From contig OY764147.1 of the NCBI GenBank assembly GCA_963668115.1, positions 186,001 to 250,000 on the forward strand: DNA of 64,000 nt, read 5' to 3'. Positions within the stretch are counted from its first letter, which is position 1. Every line of letters begins with the position of its first letter. Source of the stretch: Plut-88900 sp963668115. GTDB taxonomy: Bacteria; Chloroflexota; Dehalococcoidia; Plut-88900. This document shows positions 25,539 through 33,889 of this stretch, piece after piece. Below the pieces are notes generated by a model that saw only the letters and a program-made list of their open reading frames with translations, ran no database searches and was not told where the DNA came from. The translations under genes and the position numbers were made by a program.

Positions 25539-25724
25539 TTAGTCGGCGTCGTAGAAATGCTGGTATGCGGTCTGGACTTCCTCGCCGCTGAGATCAACAT
25601 CGTGGAGAGAGTCCAGCTGTTGCCGGTAGCTGACGTAGACCTGCTCGACGAGCTTTAAGGTGTCGCCGAACTTGTCCAGGCCGGCGGAACGGGCGAGGGC
25701 TTCAAAGTTGGGGTTGGATGGCAT
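25539..25724 (-). CDS. small amidase-associated protein (GatC/AtzG-like candidate)
   Basis: This 61-aa protein is predicted to be mostly helical (for example DTLKLVEQVYVSYRQQLDSL) and is located between alanine dehydrogenase (25 bp) and an amidase (14 bp). AAAGG precedes the ATG at 25724. AtzG, a GatC-like small protein, is known to partner the amidase AtzE and is of similar size. I infer a similar stabilising subunit from size, helicity and position; sequence similarity to AtzG is not something I can confirm by eye. The real coding frame is the 3' part of a longer open frame whose upstream part overlaps the ald gene and is spurious. Confidence 0.65.
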   Translation of the reverse strand: MPSNPNFEALARSAGLDKFGDTLKLVEQVYVSYRQQLDSLHDVDLSGEEVQTAYQHFYDAD

Positions 25725-25749
25725 GAATATCTGCCTTTCTGGAAAGGGA

Positions 25750-26877
25750 CTAGTTAGAAGAATAGGCGCCGAGGGACTCGGCGGATTCGAAGGGGAGAGA
25801 GAGTGAGTCGGCGACTGCCTCGTTGGTGACCTGGCCTTCGAAGGTGTTGAGGCCCCTGGCGAGGACTGGGTCTCGGCCGAGGGACCCGGAGAGGCCGTAG
25901 TTGGCGATTGCCTCGATATAGGGGAGAGAAACGTTGCAGAGGGCCTCGGTAGAAGTGCGGGGCACGGCACCGGGGATGTTGGTGACGCAGTAGTGGACGA
26001 CGCCGTCGACGAGGTAGGTCGGGTCTGAGTGGGTGGTGGGCTTGCAAGTCTCGATGCAGCCGCCCTGGTCGACGGCGACATCAATGACTACGGCGCCGGG
26101 GGTCATGTTGGAGACCATGTCCCGGGTGACGACTTTCGGAGCCTTGGCGCCGGGGATTAGGACTCCGCCGATGACGAGGTCCGATTCGGCGACGGCCTGG
26201 GAGGTGGCGTCGACGCCGGCGGCTACGGTGACGAGATGGCCGGAAAGGACATGCTCCATCTCGCGGAGCCGCCCGATGTTGGTGTCGATGAGAATGACCT
26301 TAGCCCCGAAGCCGAGGGCCATCTGAGCGGCGTTGGATCCCACCATGCCAGCGCCGATGATGGTCACGGTGCCCGGCGGGACTCCGGGGACGCCTGCCAG
26401 GAGCTTGCCGATGCCGCCGTGCTGCTTTTCGAGGTAGTGGGCGCCGATCTGGACGGAAATCCTCCCGGCGATTTCGCTCATGGGGGCGAGGAGAGGGAGG
26501 CCACGGTACTCATCCTGGACCGTCTCGTAGGCGAGGGATGTGACGCGGTGATCGAGAAGGGATTTGGTGAGCTCGGCGTCGGCGGCGAGGTGGAGGTAGG
26601 TAAATAGGATGACGCCGGGACGGAGCATGTCGTACTCAGGTTCGAGGGGCTCCTTGACCTTGACGACCATGTCGGAGGACCAATAGATATCCTGAGGGTC
26701 ATTGACGATGGTCGCACCACGGCTCACATATTCGTCGTCGGTAAAGCCGCTGCCCATGCCGGCGTTGTGCTCGACGAGCACGCGGTGGGAGTGTTGGGAG
26801 AGGGCGGTAACCCCGGCAGGGGTGAGGGCGACGCGGTTCTCCTGGTCCTTGGTCTCTTTAGGCACTCCAATGATCAT
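25750..26877 (-). CDS. ald: alanine dehydrogenase
   Basis: This 375-aa protein is the usual length. It starts with IGVPKETKDQENRVALTPAGV, which includes the pyruvate-binding Arg (about residue 15). The catalytic Lys lies in VVKVKEPLEPEY (about 75), the His in FTYLHLAAD (about 96), and the Rossmann motif is VTIIGAGMVGSNAAQMALG (about 170). It interconverts L-alanine with pyruvate, ammonia and NADH. It leads an operon with a small protein and an amidase, so the module may release and recycle amino nitrogen. GGGGG lies just before the ATG. Confidence 0.95.
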   Translation of the reverse strand: MIIGVPKETKDQENRVALTPAGVTALSQHSHRVLVEHNAGMGSGFTDDEYVSRGATIVNDPQDIYWSSDMVVKVKEPLEPEYDMLRPGVILFTYLHLAADAELTKSLLDHRVTSLAYETVQDEYRGLPLLAPMSEIAGRISVQIGAHYLEKQHGGIGKLLAGVPGVPPGTVTIIGAGMVGSNAAQMALGFGAKVILIDTNIGRLREMEHVLSGHLVTVAAGVDATSQAVAESDLVIGGVLIPGAKAPKVVTRDMVSNMTPGAVVIDVAVDQGGCIETCKPTTHSDPTYLVDGVVHYCVTNIPGAVPRTSTEALCNVSLPYIEAIANYGLSGSLGRDPVLARGLNTFEGQVTNEAVADSLSLPFESAESLGAYSSN

Positions 26878-27063
26878 TATTCCCCCATCAACGTCTTCGA
26901 TTAGGGGAGGCGGGGGGGTTACATCGGGCCCCGGCCTCGACCTGTTACAAGGTAATCACCCAGCGTCCTGCATGATCTGAAGCAGGCTCCGCAACGGACC
27001 AGCGGAATCTCTACAATGATACCGCGTGGGGTTGGGGTGGGGTCAAATGCCTGGGGAGGGGGG
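26878..27063 (-). promoter_or_regulatory. possible leader of the ald operon
   Basis: On the minus strand a -10-like TATCAT lies near 27015-27020. About 110 nt before the start there is a hairpin CCTGC/GCAGG around 26969-26988. No known riboswitch core is recognised. This is weak evidence for a structured leader. Confidence 0.25.
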
Positions 27064-27381
27064 TTAGAGGGAGCTTACCGGTTCACGGGGGCGGATACTG
27101 TCGATTTGGTCGGCCTCCTCGCGTAGGGCATGGTAAAGGTCCCAGCGGAGTTGGAGGTTCAGCCAGAAGTCAGGGGAGGTGCCGAAGAACTTGGAAAGCC
27201 GCAAAGCGGTGCTGGGGGTGACGCTGCGCTTCCTGCGAATAACCTGGTTGACGCGTTGGAAAGGGACGTGGATCGCGGTGGCGAGGTCACGCTGAGTCAA
27301 GCCGAGAGGAATCAGGAATTCCTGAAGGAGCATTTCGCCCGGATGGGTGGGTTCTCGGTGGGTGGGGATGCACATCAACAT
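27064..27381 (-). CDS. higA: HigA-type antitoxin (XRE helix-turn-helix)
   Basis: The protein is 105 aa from the ATG at 27381, with the HigA opening PTHREPTHPGEMLLQEFL and an HTH (LTQRDLATAIHVPFQRVNQVIRRKR, about residues 29-53) followed by LSKFFGTSPDFWLNLQLRWDL. Such antitoxins bind their own promoter and a RelE-fold HigB toxin. No HigB is seen on either side; instead the gene begins inside the stop of a lipoprotein gene (TAATG). It may be a solitary regulator. A longer frame to 27447 overlaps that gene and is rejected. Confidence 0.85.
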   Translation of the reverse strand: MLMCIPTHREPTHPGEMLLQEFLIPLGLTQRDLATAIHVPFQRVNQVIRRKRSVTPSTALRLSKFFGTSPDFWLNLQLRWDLYHALREEADQIDSIRPREPVSSL

Positions 27382-27908
27382 TATTCTACTGGGGCCGGGC
27401 TGGCAGTGGGCGCAGGCGTTGGACAGGGGGTACCTTCCGGTGGGCATGGGCGGAGTTGGATTTCTGGATAGAGCAATGTATAGGTCAGGACTCGCTTGCC
27501 GTTTGGGAGGTCAGCTACCCTAAAGGTTATCGTGGGTACTGATGGGTCTACTTTGGGATTGGAATAAGTATTTATTCTACCTTGGCATTCGAGTGCATAG
27601 TCTGTCCTATAAGCCTCTTCTGCGTTCCTTATCCTGATGAGCCTGCCACTCGGATTCTCGGCCTCTTGCTCGACTAGCTTTATGACCTCTGGCACTAGAC
27701 CGGCGCAGGTTAGTTCTGATATGGCTCTCAATGTAGGGCTGGGTTCTGGGGTTGGAGAGAGTGTCGGGCTTGGAACCGCAGTTACTGTTGTGTCAGAAGT
27801 GGGCACGGCAGAGCGGGTCACGGTTGACTCTCGCTCTGAGCTACATGCCCAGGCCAAGGCCAAGGTAGTAATCAGAAGAACCATAAATGATACGTTAGGA
27901 ATAACCAT
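27381..27908 (-). CDS. hypothetical lipoprotein coupled to HigA
   Basis: This 175-aa protein has a signal segment ending in a lipobox (LALAWACSS, Cys about 22), a Ser/Thr/Pro-rich linker, and a small domain with three or four Cys (SELTCAGLV; YALECQGRI; RPCPPEGTPCP) that may form disulfides outside the cell. I recognise no family. Its TAA overlaps the HigA start codon by one base, so the two are co-translated. Composition is richer in A/T than the surroundings. Confidence 0.65.
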   Translation of the reverse strand: MVIPNVSFMVLLITTLALAWACSSERESTVTRSAVPTSDTTVTAVPSPTLSPTPEPSPTLRAISELTCAGLVPEVIKLVEQEAENPSGRLIRIRNAEEAYRTDYALECQGRINTYSNPKVDPSVPTITFRVADLPNGKRVLTYTLLYPEIQLRPCPPEGTPCPTPAPTASPAPVE

Positions 27909-28123
27909 TGGACCTATTCTCGGTCTTGAGTTCCCTGCGCGTCATCTTCATCATGATCTGGGAGTTATCAAGGCGTGTTTATCAACGTTCTTGAATAGCG
28001 TCTTGACGTTAAGGGTCCTACACCCTTGCAGACATTCTACATACGTTGAATCACCCATTGTGTAGGACACCCGTCCATGGTCATTTTGGGCCAGAAGGTT
28101 GGTCGGACGCTATAGATTCACAG

Positions 28124-29758
28124 CTAAAGGGCGTTGGCGCGTTCGCGGAGGGCGAATTTCTGGATTTTGCCGGTGGAGGTCTTGGGCAGAGGGCCGAGGA
28201 CCACTTTGCGGGGGGCTTTGAAGTGGGCCAGGTTGTCGCGGCACCAGGCGATGAGCTCGTCTTCGGTGATGTCCGGGGTGTCGGGGCGGGGGGTGACGAA
28301 GGCGCAGGGGGTCTCACCCCATTTCTCGTCGTGCTTGGCGACGACGGCGGCTTCCATGACCTTGGGGTGCCGGTAGAGGACTTCCTCGACTTCCAGAGAG
28401 GAGATGTTTTCGCCGCCGGAGATGATGATGTCCTTGGAGCGGTCCTTGATTTCGATGTAGTGGTCGGGGTGGACGACGGCGAGATCGCCGGAGTGGAACC
28501 AGCCACCGGCGAAGGCCTCGTCGGTGGCGGAGGGGTTCTTGAGGTAGCCCTTCATGACGGTGTTGCCGCGCATGATAATCTCGCCGATGGTCTGGCCGTC
28601 TTCGGGGACTGGGGCGAGGGTGTCGGAATTGGCGACGGTGAGGTAGGAGAGGGTGGGGTAGCGGACGCCCTGTCGGGCGAGCATGGATGCTTTTTCGTCG
28701 GTGGGCATGTCAAGCCAGTCGTCCTGCCAGGCGCAGATACTGGCGGGGCCGTAGGTCTCGGTGAGGCCGTAGAGGTGGGTGACTCGGAAGCCCATGCCCT
28801 CCATGGCTGCGATGACGGGGCTGGGTGGGGCTGCTCCACCCGTAGCGATCTCGACGACATGGTCCCATTTCTGCTTGGCTTCCTCGGGGGCGTGGATGAG
28901 CATACTCAGGACCACGGGAGCGCCGCACATGTGAGTAATGCGGTGGTCTTTGATCAGGGAAAAGATGGTTGCGGGGTCTATGCGTCGGAGGCAGACGTGG
29001 GTACCGGCGACGGCGGTGACGGCCCAGGTGTAGGTCCAGCCGTTGCAGTGGAACATGGGCAGGGTCCAGAGGTAGACGCTGTCCTTGTTCATACCGAACA
29101 TCATGGCATTGCCCATTGCATTCAGGAATGCTCCGCGATGGTGGAATACGGCGCCCTTGGGGTTGCCGGTGGTGCCGGAGGTGTAGTTGAGGGCGATGGC
29201 CTGCCATTCGTCGGTGACAGGTCCGGGCGTGAAGTCTTCGTCGCCTTCTGAGAGGAGGGATTCGTAGTCAGTTTCGCCAATGAGGTCGTTGGGAGGGGCG
29301 AGGGAATCGTCGATGTCGATAATGGTGATGGGGTGTTTGACCTGAGAGAGGGCTTCCTTGATGACAGGGGAGAATTCCCGGTCGGTGAGGAGGACTTTGG
29401 CCTCGCCGTGTTCGAGGATGAAGGCGATGGCAGGGGCGTCGAGGCGGATGTTGATGCCGTTGAGGACAGCGCCGATCATGGGGACGCCGAAATGGGCCTC
29501 GAGCATCGGGGGGGTGTTGGGGGCCATGATGGCGACGGTGTCGCCGAGGCCGATGCCTCGTTTGGAGAGGGCGGAGGCTAGGAGGCGGCAGCGTTGGGCG
29601 AACTGGAGGTAGGTGTATCGGGTGTCGCCGTGGATTACAGCGGCCTTGTGGGGGTAAACGGTCTCGGCCCATTCCAGGAAGGTGAGGGGGGTGAGGGGCT
29701 GGTGGTTGGCGGTGGTGGGGTCGAGGTTTTGGTTGAAGATGGAGGGGGTGTTGGTCAT
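28124..29758 (-). CDS. AMP-forming acyl-CoA synthetase
   Basis: This 544-aa ANL enzyme has P-loop NYTSGTTGNPKGAVF (about residue 187), VTHLYGLTETYGP (about 310), FHSGDLAVVHPDHY (about 418), DRSKDIIISGGENISS (about 435), and the C-terminal catalytic Lys in KTSTGKIQKFALRE. The pattern LPMFHCNGWTYTWA is typical of medium/long-chain fatty-acid or cinnamate-type ligases. Full length. It lies just downstream of the restriction-modification pair on the same strand with 66 bp between, which is probably accidental. Confidence 0.92.
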   Translation of the reverse strand: MTNTPSIFNQNLDPTTANHQPLTPLTFLEWAETVYPHKAAVIHGDTRYTYLQFAQRCRLLASALSKRGIGLGDTVAIMAPNTPPMLEAHFGVPMIGAVLNGINIRLDAPAIAFILEHGEAKVLLTDREFSPVIKEALSQVKHPITIIDIDDSLAPPNDLIGETDYESLLSEGDEDFTPGPVTDEWQAIALNYTSGTTGNPKGAVFHHRGAFLNAMGNAMMFGMNKDSVYLWTLPMFHCNGWTYTWAVTAVAGTHVCLRRIDPATIFSLIKDHRITHMCGAPVVLSMLIHAPEEAKQKWDHVVEIATGGAAPPSPVIAAMEGMGFRVTHLYGLTETYGPASICAWQDDWLDMPTDEKASMLARQGVRYPTLSYLTVANSDTLAPVPEDGQTIGEIIMRGNTVMKGYLKNPSATDEAFAGGWFHSGDLAVVHPDHYIEIKDRSKDIIISGGENISSLEVEEVLYRHPKVMEAAVVAKHDEKWGETPCAFVTPRPDTPDITEDELIAWCRDNLAHFKAPRKVVLGPLPKTSTGKIQKFALRERANAL

Positions 29759-29824
29759 GGTGTCGGGCTCCGTTGTGGGGGTGGGAGGGACTTGGTCTCT
29801 TGAAACTAGAGCAGTGACCGATAA

Positions 29825-30661
29825 CTAGGTTGCCAAATCAAAAGGCAAGTCACTGATATCACGCAGGCGTCGGCCAGCAACCAACGTATTCAATAAGTCG
29901 GCTTCGGAATCACTATCGGAGGCGGCATCCGCTAACTCCCTTAAGGCGAAGTGGTAGACACAATCAATATCGCCCGTGCCATAGGCAAGGGACGCAATAC
30001 GTCCGGGCAGCGGCTCTCCGACAACCACGACTATATGGGGTGTTTTGCCTTTCCGGTTGCGAACAAGGTTCAGGCCCTCGGTGCGAGCATTTTGCGAGCG
30101 GTCGCTGCGAATCGTCCATTTGCAGGAGACACTGGCGTGCATAATGTTTGCCTGCGAATTCGCTTGTCGGAGAGGAGTATGGGTTGCAGTTGCATCATCC
30201 GTGAGCAGGATTTGGTTCGCGTTGATTGCCGAGTCAGCAACCGGCTTTCTACAGACTACGATGTCGGGCTTGACGATATAGTCTCCGAAGATGACCCGCA
30301 GCTCCTCATGTTCATCGACTACGCGTCGCAGGTCAGAAAGGTGTAGGTATTGCTCGTAGTCTCGAATGTTCCCTCCCAGCGAGAACTCCCATTCACCGGG
30401 GCGCAGGTGAGATAGGAGGCTAAATGCGTCACTCAAAAAATCCCGTGTTGCCTCCTCGAATCGATGGCCCGCCGTCTGGCCTGCCAGCGTTCCTTTACCT
30501 ATCCGAAGCCCGATGTTGTCAATGATGCCCTTCCCAAGCCTGATGCTTGCAGAGCTTCCGCCATCGGTGTTGTTAGGAATGCCGGATGCGTTCTGCCGCA
30601 ATACGTCGCGGCAAATGCGACGGTGATAAGCTCGTCGAAGCGCTTCGATTTTGCCGGGCAT
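29825..30661 (-). CDS. NgoMIV-like type II restriction endonuclease
   Basis: From the ATG at 30661 this is a 278-aa protein; NgoMIV is of similar size (286 aa as I recall). Blocks remembered from NgoMIV are visible: PGQTSG-like AGQTAG before a Glu (E70), YIVKPDIVV with D133, SVSCKWTIRSDRSQNARTEG with S179, K181 and E195, and LRDISDLPFDLA at the C-terminus. D133-S179-x-K181 with E195 fits the PD-(D/E)xK variant of the Cfr10I/NgoMIV group, tetrameric enzymes. The expected target is GCCGGC, cut after the first G, by similarity. The start overlaps the methyltransferase stop (TAATG); an upstream ATG at 30736 lies inside that gene and is less likely. Confidence 0.9.
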   Translation of the reverse strand: MPGKIEALRRAYHRRICRDVLRQNASGIPNNTDGGSSASIRLGKGIIDNIGLRIGKGTLAGQTAGHRFEEATRDFLSDAFSLLSHLRPGEWEFSLGGNIRDYEQYLHLSDLRRVVDEHEELRVIFGDYIVKPDIVVCRKPVADSAINANQILLTDDATATHTPLRQANSQANIMHASVSCKWTIRSDRSQNARTEGLNLVRNRKGKTPHIVVVVGEPLPGRIASLAYGTGDIDCVYHFALRELADAASDSDSEADLLNTLVAGRRLRDISDLPFDLAT

Positions 30662-32016
30662 TACGGCTTTACCAAACCGATCACGTATTCGTCGTGCATA
30701 CGCGCTTCGATCTGAGAATCTGACTGAACGCTCCAACGCGCAGGCATCATGCGCTTGTCTCTGTCCAGGCGGCGAACTCCGATGTCGACTAGGTTGAAAC
30801 CGGAGCTTTCACCTATGGAGGCAAGCGCTCTATGCGTCTGTACATCTATGCCCCGCAAGTTCGACGTGCCGACCACGATAACTGCCGCTCCGCCAGATTT
30901 CAGGACGCGCCGCATTTCGGAGATAACGGCATCCATCTCGCCAAAATAACGACGTAGGGTTTTTGCCTTCTTGACATCGTGCTTTGCCAAGCTTGCCAGC
31001 GTGTTTTCACACTGGTCGGGGAGGTCAACATACAGTAAATCGGACGCGGAGTCGTGCCCCAGGAACCGAGAGCGGATTCTGGCAAGATCGGATATCTTCC
31101 AACCAAACCAGACCAATGAGAACTTGTGAGCCCGCATGTAGTCAATGGCGTTGTTGGCGTAAGGCGGAGATGTAACAATCAAATCTATGCTGTCGGACGG
31201 GAAACCGGTGTCGGATGCGCTCACCGCATGAATTTCCGCATGGCAGCCGCGATTCTCAGGAGTAGACGTGCCATTCCGGGTAAGAAAAGGGGATCCGTCG
31301 GCGTTATGCGACATGTTCTTGCCGATAACAGCCACATTACGCTCGAGACGCTTGGCAAACTCCACGAACGCTGAGACCGGCTCCTTCCTGATGTCCCTGT
31401 GCGGACGGGTGTGAGCAAGGTCACGCGCCAGTGAGACCCCACCCGACTTGGCGATGATGGCTGAAGAGAACACTACTTTGAGGAAGGCTCGGGTGCCGCT
31501 TTGGGGCAATGCTTCAATGCGCTGAATGAGAGAAAGCAGCTCGAGCCGGTGGCGCGGCAGAAACCAGTAGTCGATGAATGCTGAGGTCTTCGCATCAAAC
31601 CGCAGTTCAAGGTTCCGTTGGAGTCTATCACTGTCCTCCCAATAGTCGGTTCTGGCGGCGCTCAGGATTGCTTTCCCCGTTTGCAGTGCGTCCAAAGGGT
31701 CTACGGGCGTCAGCTTGGCTGTTGCGATCATTCTAGCGAGGGGGTCTATGTCGCAGCCGACAGCACGGCGACCCAGTCGGACGGCCTCTATGAGGGTGGT
31801 CCCTGAGCCAAGCATGGGGTCTAGAACGAGATCATTCGGGTCGGAAAGTTGAGTTATTAGGAATTCCGGCAGTTGAGGTGGGAATTTTGCTGGAAAAGGG
31901 TGCCAGGCATGAGGGCCATAGGCTCCGTCGGCTCCGTGAAAGTCCAAATCGGCTCTTAGAGCCGTTCGTAGAGCGTTAAAGCGATTGGTGGCACTCACGC
32001 GTTGTTTGGCAAGCAT
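30661..32016 (-). CDS. site-specific DNA methyltransferase (amino-MTase, probable N4-cytosine)
   Basis: This 451-aa protein has the SAM-binding motif LVLDPMLGSGTTLIEA (about residues 63-78) and GCDIDPLA, then the catalytic motif IVTSPPYANN (about 280-289). TSPPY is typical of N4-cytosine and some N6-adenine enzymes, not of m5C enzymes. Motif I precedes motif IV. No target-recognition domain is identified; the segment between the motifs (about 95-275) is the candidate. It should protect the site cut by the downstream nuclease. GGAGG directly abuts an ATG at 32022 and lies 6 nt before the ATG at 32016, so I chose the latter. Confidence 0.88.
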   Translation of the reverse strand: MLAKQRVSATNRFNALRTALRADLDFHGADGAYGPHAWHPFPAKFPPQLPEFLITQLSDPNDLVLDPMLGSGTTLIEAVRLGRRAVGCDIDPLARMIATAKLTPVDPLDALQTGKAILSAARTDYWEDSDRLQRNLELRFDAKTSAFIDYWFLPRHRLELLSLIQRIEALPQSGTRAFLKVVFSSAIIAKSGGVSLARDLAHTRPHRDIRKEPVSAFVEFAKRLERNVAVIGKNMSHNADGSPFLTRNGTSTPENRGCHAEIHAVSASDTGFPSDSIDLIVTSPPYANNAIDYMRAHKFSLVWFGWKISDLARIRSRFLGHDSASDLLYVDLPDQCENTLASLAKHDVKKAKTLRRYFGEMDAVISEMRRVLKSGGAAVIVVGTSNLRGIDVQTHRALASIGESSGFNLVDIGVRRLDRDKRMMPARWSVQSDSQIEARMHDEYVIGLVKP

Positions 32017-32183
32017 CCACATCCTCCGCTGAGGTCAATAGCAGGGACATAAACTAGCGTAGGCGCGTGCATCGGGCTACACTTCCCACTCGAGGCAGTG
32101 GTTTCACTATATTTGCGTGACGAACGTCGGTCAAGTGCGAGCTTTGGGCGTCGGATGTTGGAGAGAGTATCGACCCTCGTGCA

Positions 32184-33743
32184 ATGTCGGCACAGGATAG
32201 CAACACACTAGAGGCAGTTAGGGAAAGGAGGAGGGGATTGAGGAAGCAGAAGCAGGAAGAGTACAAGGGGTATCGGACGGCGGGGATCCGGTTGATGGAG
32301 CCGATGCTGGAAGGTCTGCCATCGTTTGCGGAAGAGCAGGATGCGGCGGCGCTTTACCCGTATCACCTGTTCGACAAGGCCCACCTGGTAATGCTGGCGG
32401 AGGAGAGCCTAATCCCGAGAGACGACGTGGCGGCGATGTTGAAGGTGCTTCGGGGGACGGAGCCGGACAGGATAGTGGAGTCGAGGCTGGAGGCTGGGGG
32501 TGCGATGCACTCGGGGGAATACCTGCTGATACGACGGCTGGGGGAGGATGTGGGGGGACGGATGCATTTGGGTCGGAGCTCGGGGGACCTGCATGCTGTG
32601 TGGCGGAGGTGCCGACAGAGGGACTCTCTGCTGACGCTGATGAAGGAGATAAACCGGCTCAGGACAGTGTTCCTGCAAGTCGCGGCGGAGAACTTTGAGT
32701 CTGTGATGCCTGCGTATACGCACAGCCAGCATGCGCAGCCTACGACTCTCGGGCACCAGCTTTTGGCCTGGACGTCGAGTTTGGAGAGATGCTTCGGTCG
32801 GGCGGCGTTTGCGTATAGCTGGGCGAACCAGAGCCCTGCGGGGTCGGCGATTATGACGGGGTCGGACTTTCCGTTGAATCGGCACCGGACTGCGGAGCTG
32901 ATGGGTTTCGACGGGGTGCTGCCGAATACCTACGATGCAATCCTAAACGAGGACACGCCATTGGACAGCTTCATGACGGTGGCGTCGGTGCATCTGAACC
33001 TTTCGAGGTGGGCGTCGGACCTGAATTTCTGGTTTACGTCGGAGGCGGGATACATCGACGTGCCGGACCGGTTCTGCGGGACGAGCAGCATAATGATGCA
33101 GAAGAAGAACCCGGACAGCCTGGAGTACGTCCGTGGGGCGGTGGCGGATGCGATGGGCGGGCTTGTAGCTTCTTTCGCGGTGCAGAAGGCTGCGAGCGGT
33201 GACCCGACGATGGACCTTCGCTACATGGACGACGCGCTGTTCCGTTCTTTCGACATGGCGATCCGGAACCTGGGATGGTTCATCGAGCTGATGCCTGCGC
33301 TGGAGGTGAAGTGTGACCGGATGAGGCAGATGGCGGGCGAGCACTGGGCGCAAGCGACGGACGTGGCGGGGGCGCTGGTCAGGGAGAAGGGTTTGCCGTG
33401 GAGGACGGCGCACCAGATTGTGGGGATACTGGTGCGGTTCACGGAGGCTCGAAAGATCAGGCCTAGGGATGTGACGCCAGAGCTGTTGGATGAGGCGTCG
33501 GTGGAGTACATGGGGGAAACGGTCGGGTTGAGCGAGGAGACACTGGCCCGGGCGCTGGACCCGATGGCGTTTGTGGAGCGTCGGACGTTATACGGAGGCC
33601 CAGCACCTGAGGAGTGCAGGCGTCGGATGGCGGAGTACGAGGCACGGCTGAGGGAGGATGAGGCGTCGGTGGCGGATAGGGAGGGGAGGTTGGGGGAGGC
33701 GGCGAGAAAGTTGGAGGCGGCGATTGATGGGATTTTGGGGTGA
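32184..33743 (+). CDS. argininosuccinate lyase-like protein (fumarase/aspartase superfamily)
   Basis: This 519-aa protein is longer than typical ArgH (about 460 aa). Superfamily regions are visible: the conserved HSQHAQPTTLGHQLLAW segment with the catalytic His (about residue 175), the segment SAIMTGSDFPLNRHRTAELMGFD, and the signature loop CGTSSIMMQKKNPDSLEY (about 300-317) in place of GSSxMPQKKNPD. The altered signature and a Glu-rich C-terminal extension suggest a catabolic paralogue acting on another N-succinyl or carboxyethyl compound. The flanking genes are catabolic, not arginine-biosynthetic, which supports this inference. Confidence 0.82.
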   Translation: MSAQDSNTLEAVRERRRGLRKQKQEEYKGYRTAGIRLMEPMLEGLPSFAEEQDAAALYPYHLFDKAHLVMLAEESLIPRDDVAAMLKVLRGTEPDRIVESRLEAGGAMHSGEYLLIRRLGEDVGGRMHLGRSSGDLHAVWRRCRQRDSLLTLMKEINRLRTVFLQVAAENFESVMPAYTHSQHAQPTTLGHQLLAWTSSLERCFGRAAFAYSWANQSPAGSAIMTGSDFPLNRHRTAELMGFDGVLPNTYDAILNEDTPLDSFMTVASVHLNLSRWASDLNFWFTSEAGYIDVPDRFCGTSSIMMQKKNPDSLEYVRGAVADAMGGLVASFAVQKAASGDPTMDLRYMDDALFRSFDMAIRNLGWFIELMPALEVKCDRMRQMAGEHWAQATDVAGALVREKGLPWRTAHQIVGILVRFTEARKIRPRDVTPELLDEASVEYMGETVGLSEETLARALDPMAFVERRTLYGGPAPEECRRRMAEYEARLREDEASVADREGRLGEAARKLEAAIDGILG

Positions 33744-33776
33744 GGGGGGTGCGACGTGATGGAGTGCCCCGTCGCT

Positions 33777-33803
33777 GGGATAACCACGAGGGATTGCCCC
33801 TAC
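33777..33803. repeat. short palindromic repeat, family C copy 2
   Basis: An ACCACGAGGGATTGCCCCTACG core shared with 35124-35149. Together with the family B repeat 34 bp further on it fills the gap between the lyase and amidohydrolase genes. Confidence 0.65.
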
Positions 33804-33836
33804 GAGGAAGGGGGCAGGCCACGCCGCCCAAGGGAT

Positions 33837-33860
33837 GGGCGACCCACCGGTCGCCCCTAC
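33837..33860. repeat. short palindromic repeat, family B copy 1
   Basis: Arms GGGCGACC (33837-33844) and GGTCGCCC (33849-33856) are a perfect 8-bp stem with loop CACC, followed by CTAC. Confidence 0.75.
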
Positions 33861-33889
33861 AAAGTTAAGCAAACAGCAGGAGCGGGAAG

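Noticed and set aside
26878..27063. Glycine riboswitch upstream of ald
   Set aside because: One hairpin is present but the conserved aptamer core is not recognisable.
27447..27600. HigB toxin gene beside higA
   Set aside because: The upstream frame is a lipoprotein with a signal segment; no RelE-like motif is seen.
28046..29251. Long plus-strand open frame (401 codons) opposite the acyl-CoA synthetase
   Set aside because: Gly/Val/Asp-rich translation typical of the antisense of this gene; the minus-strand gene has all ANL motifs.
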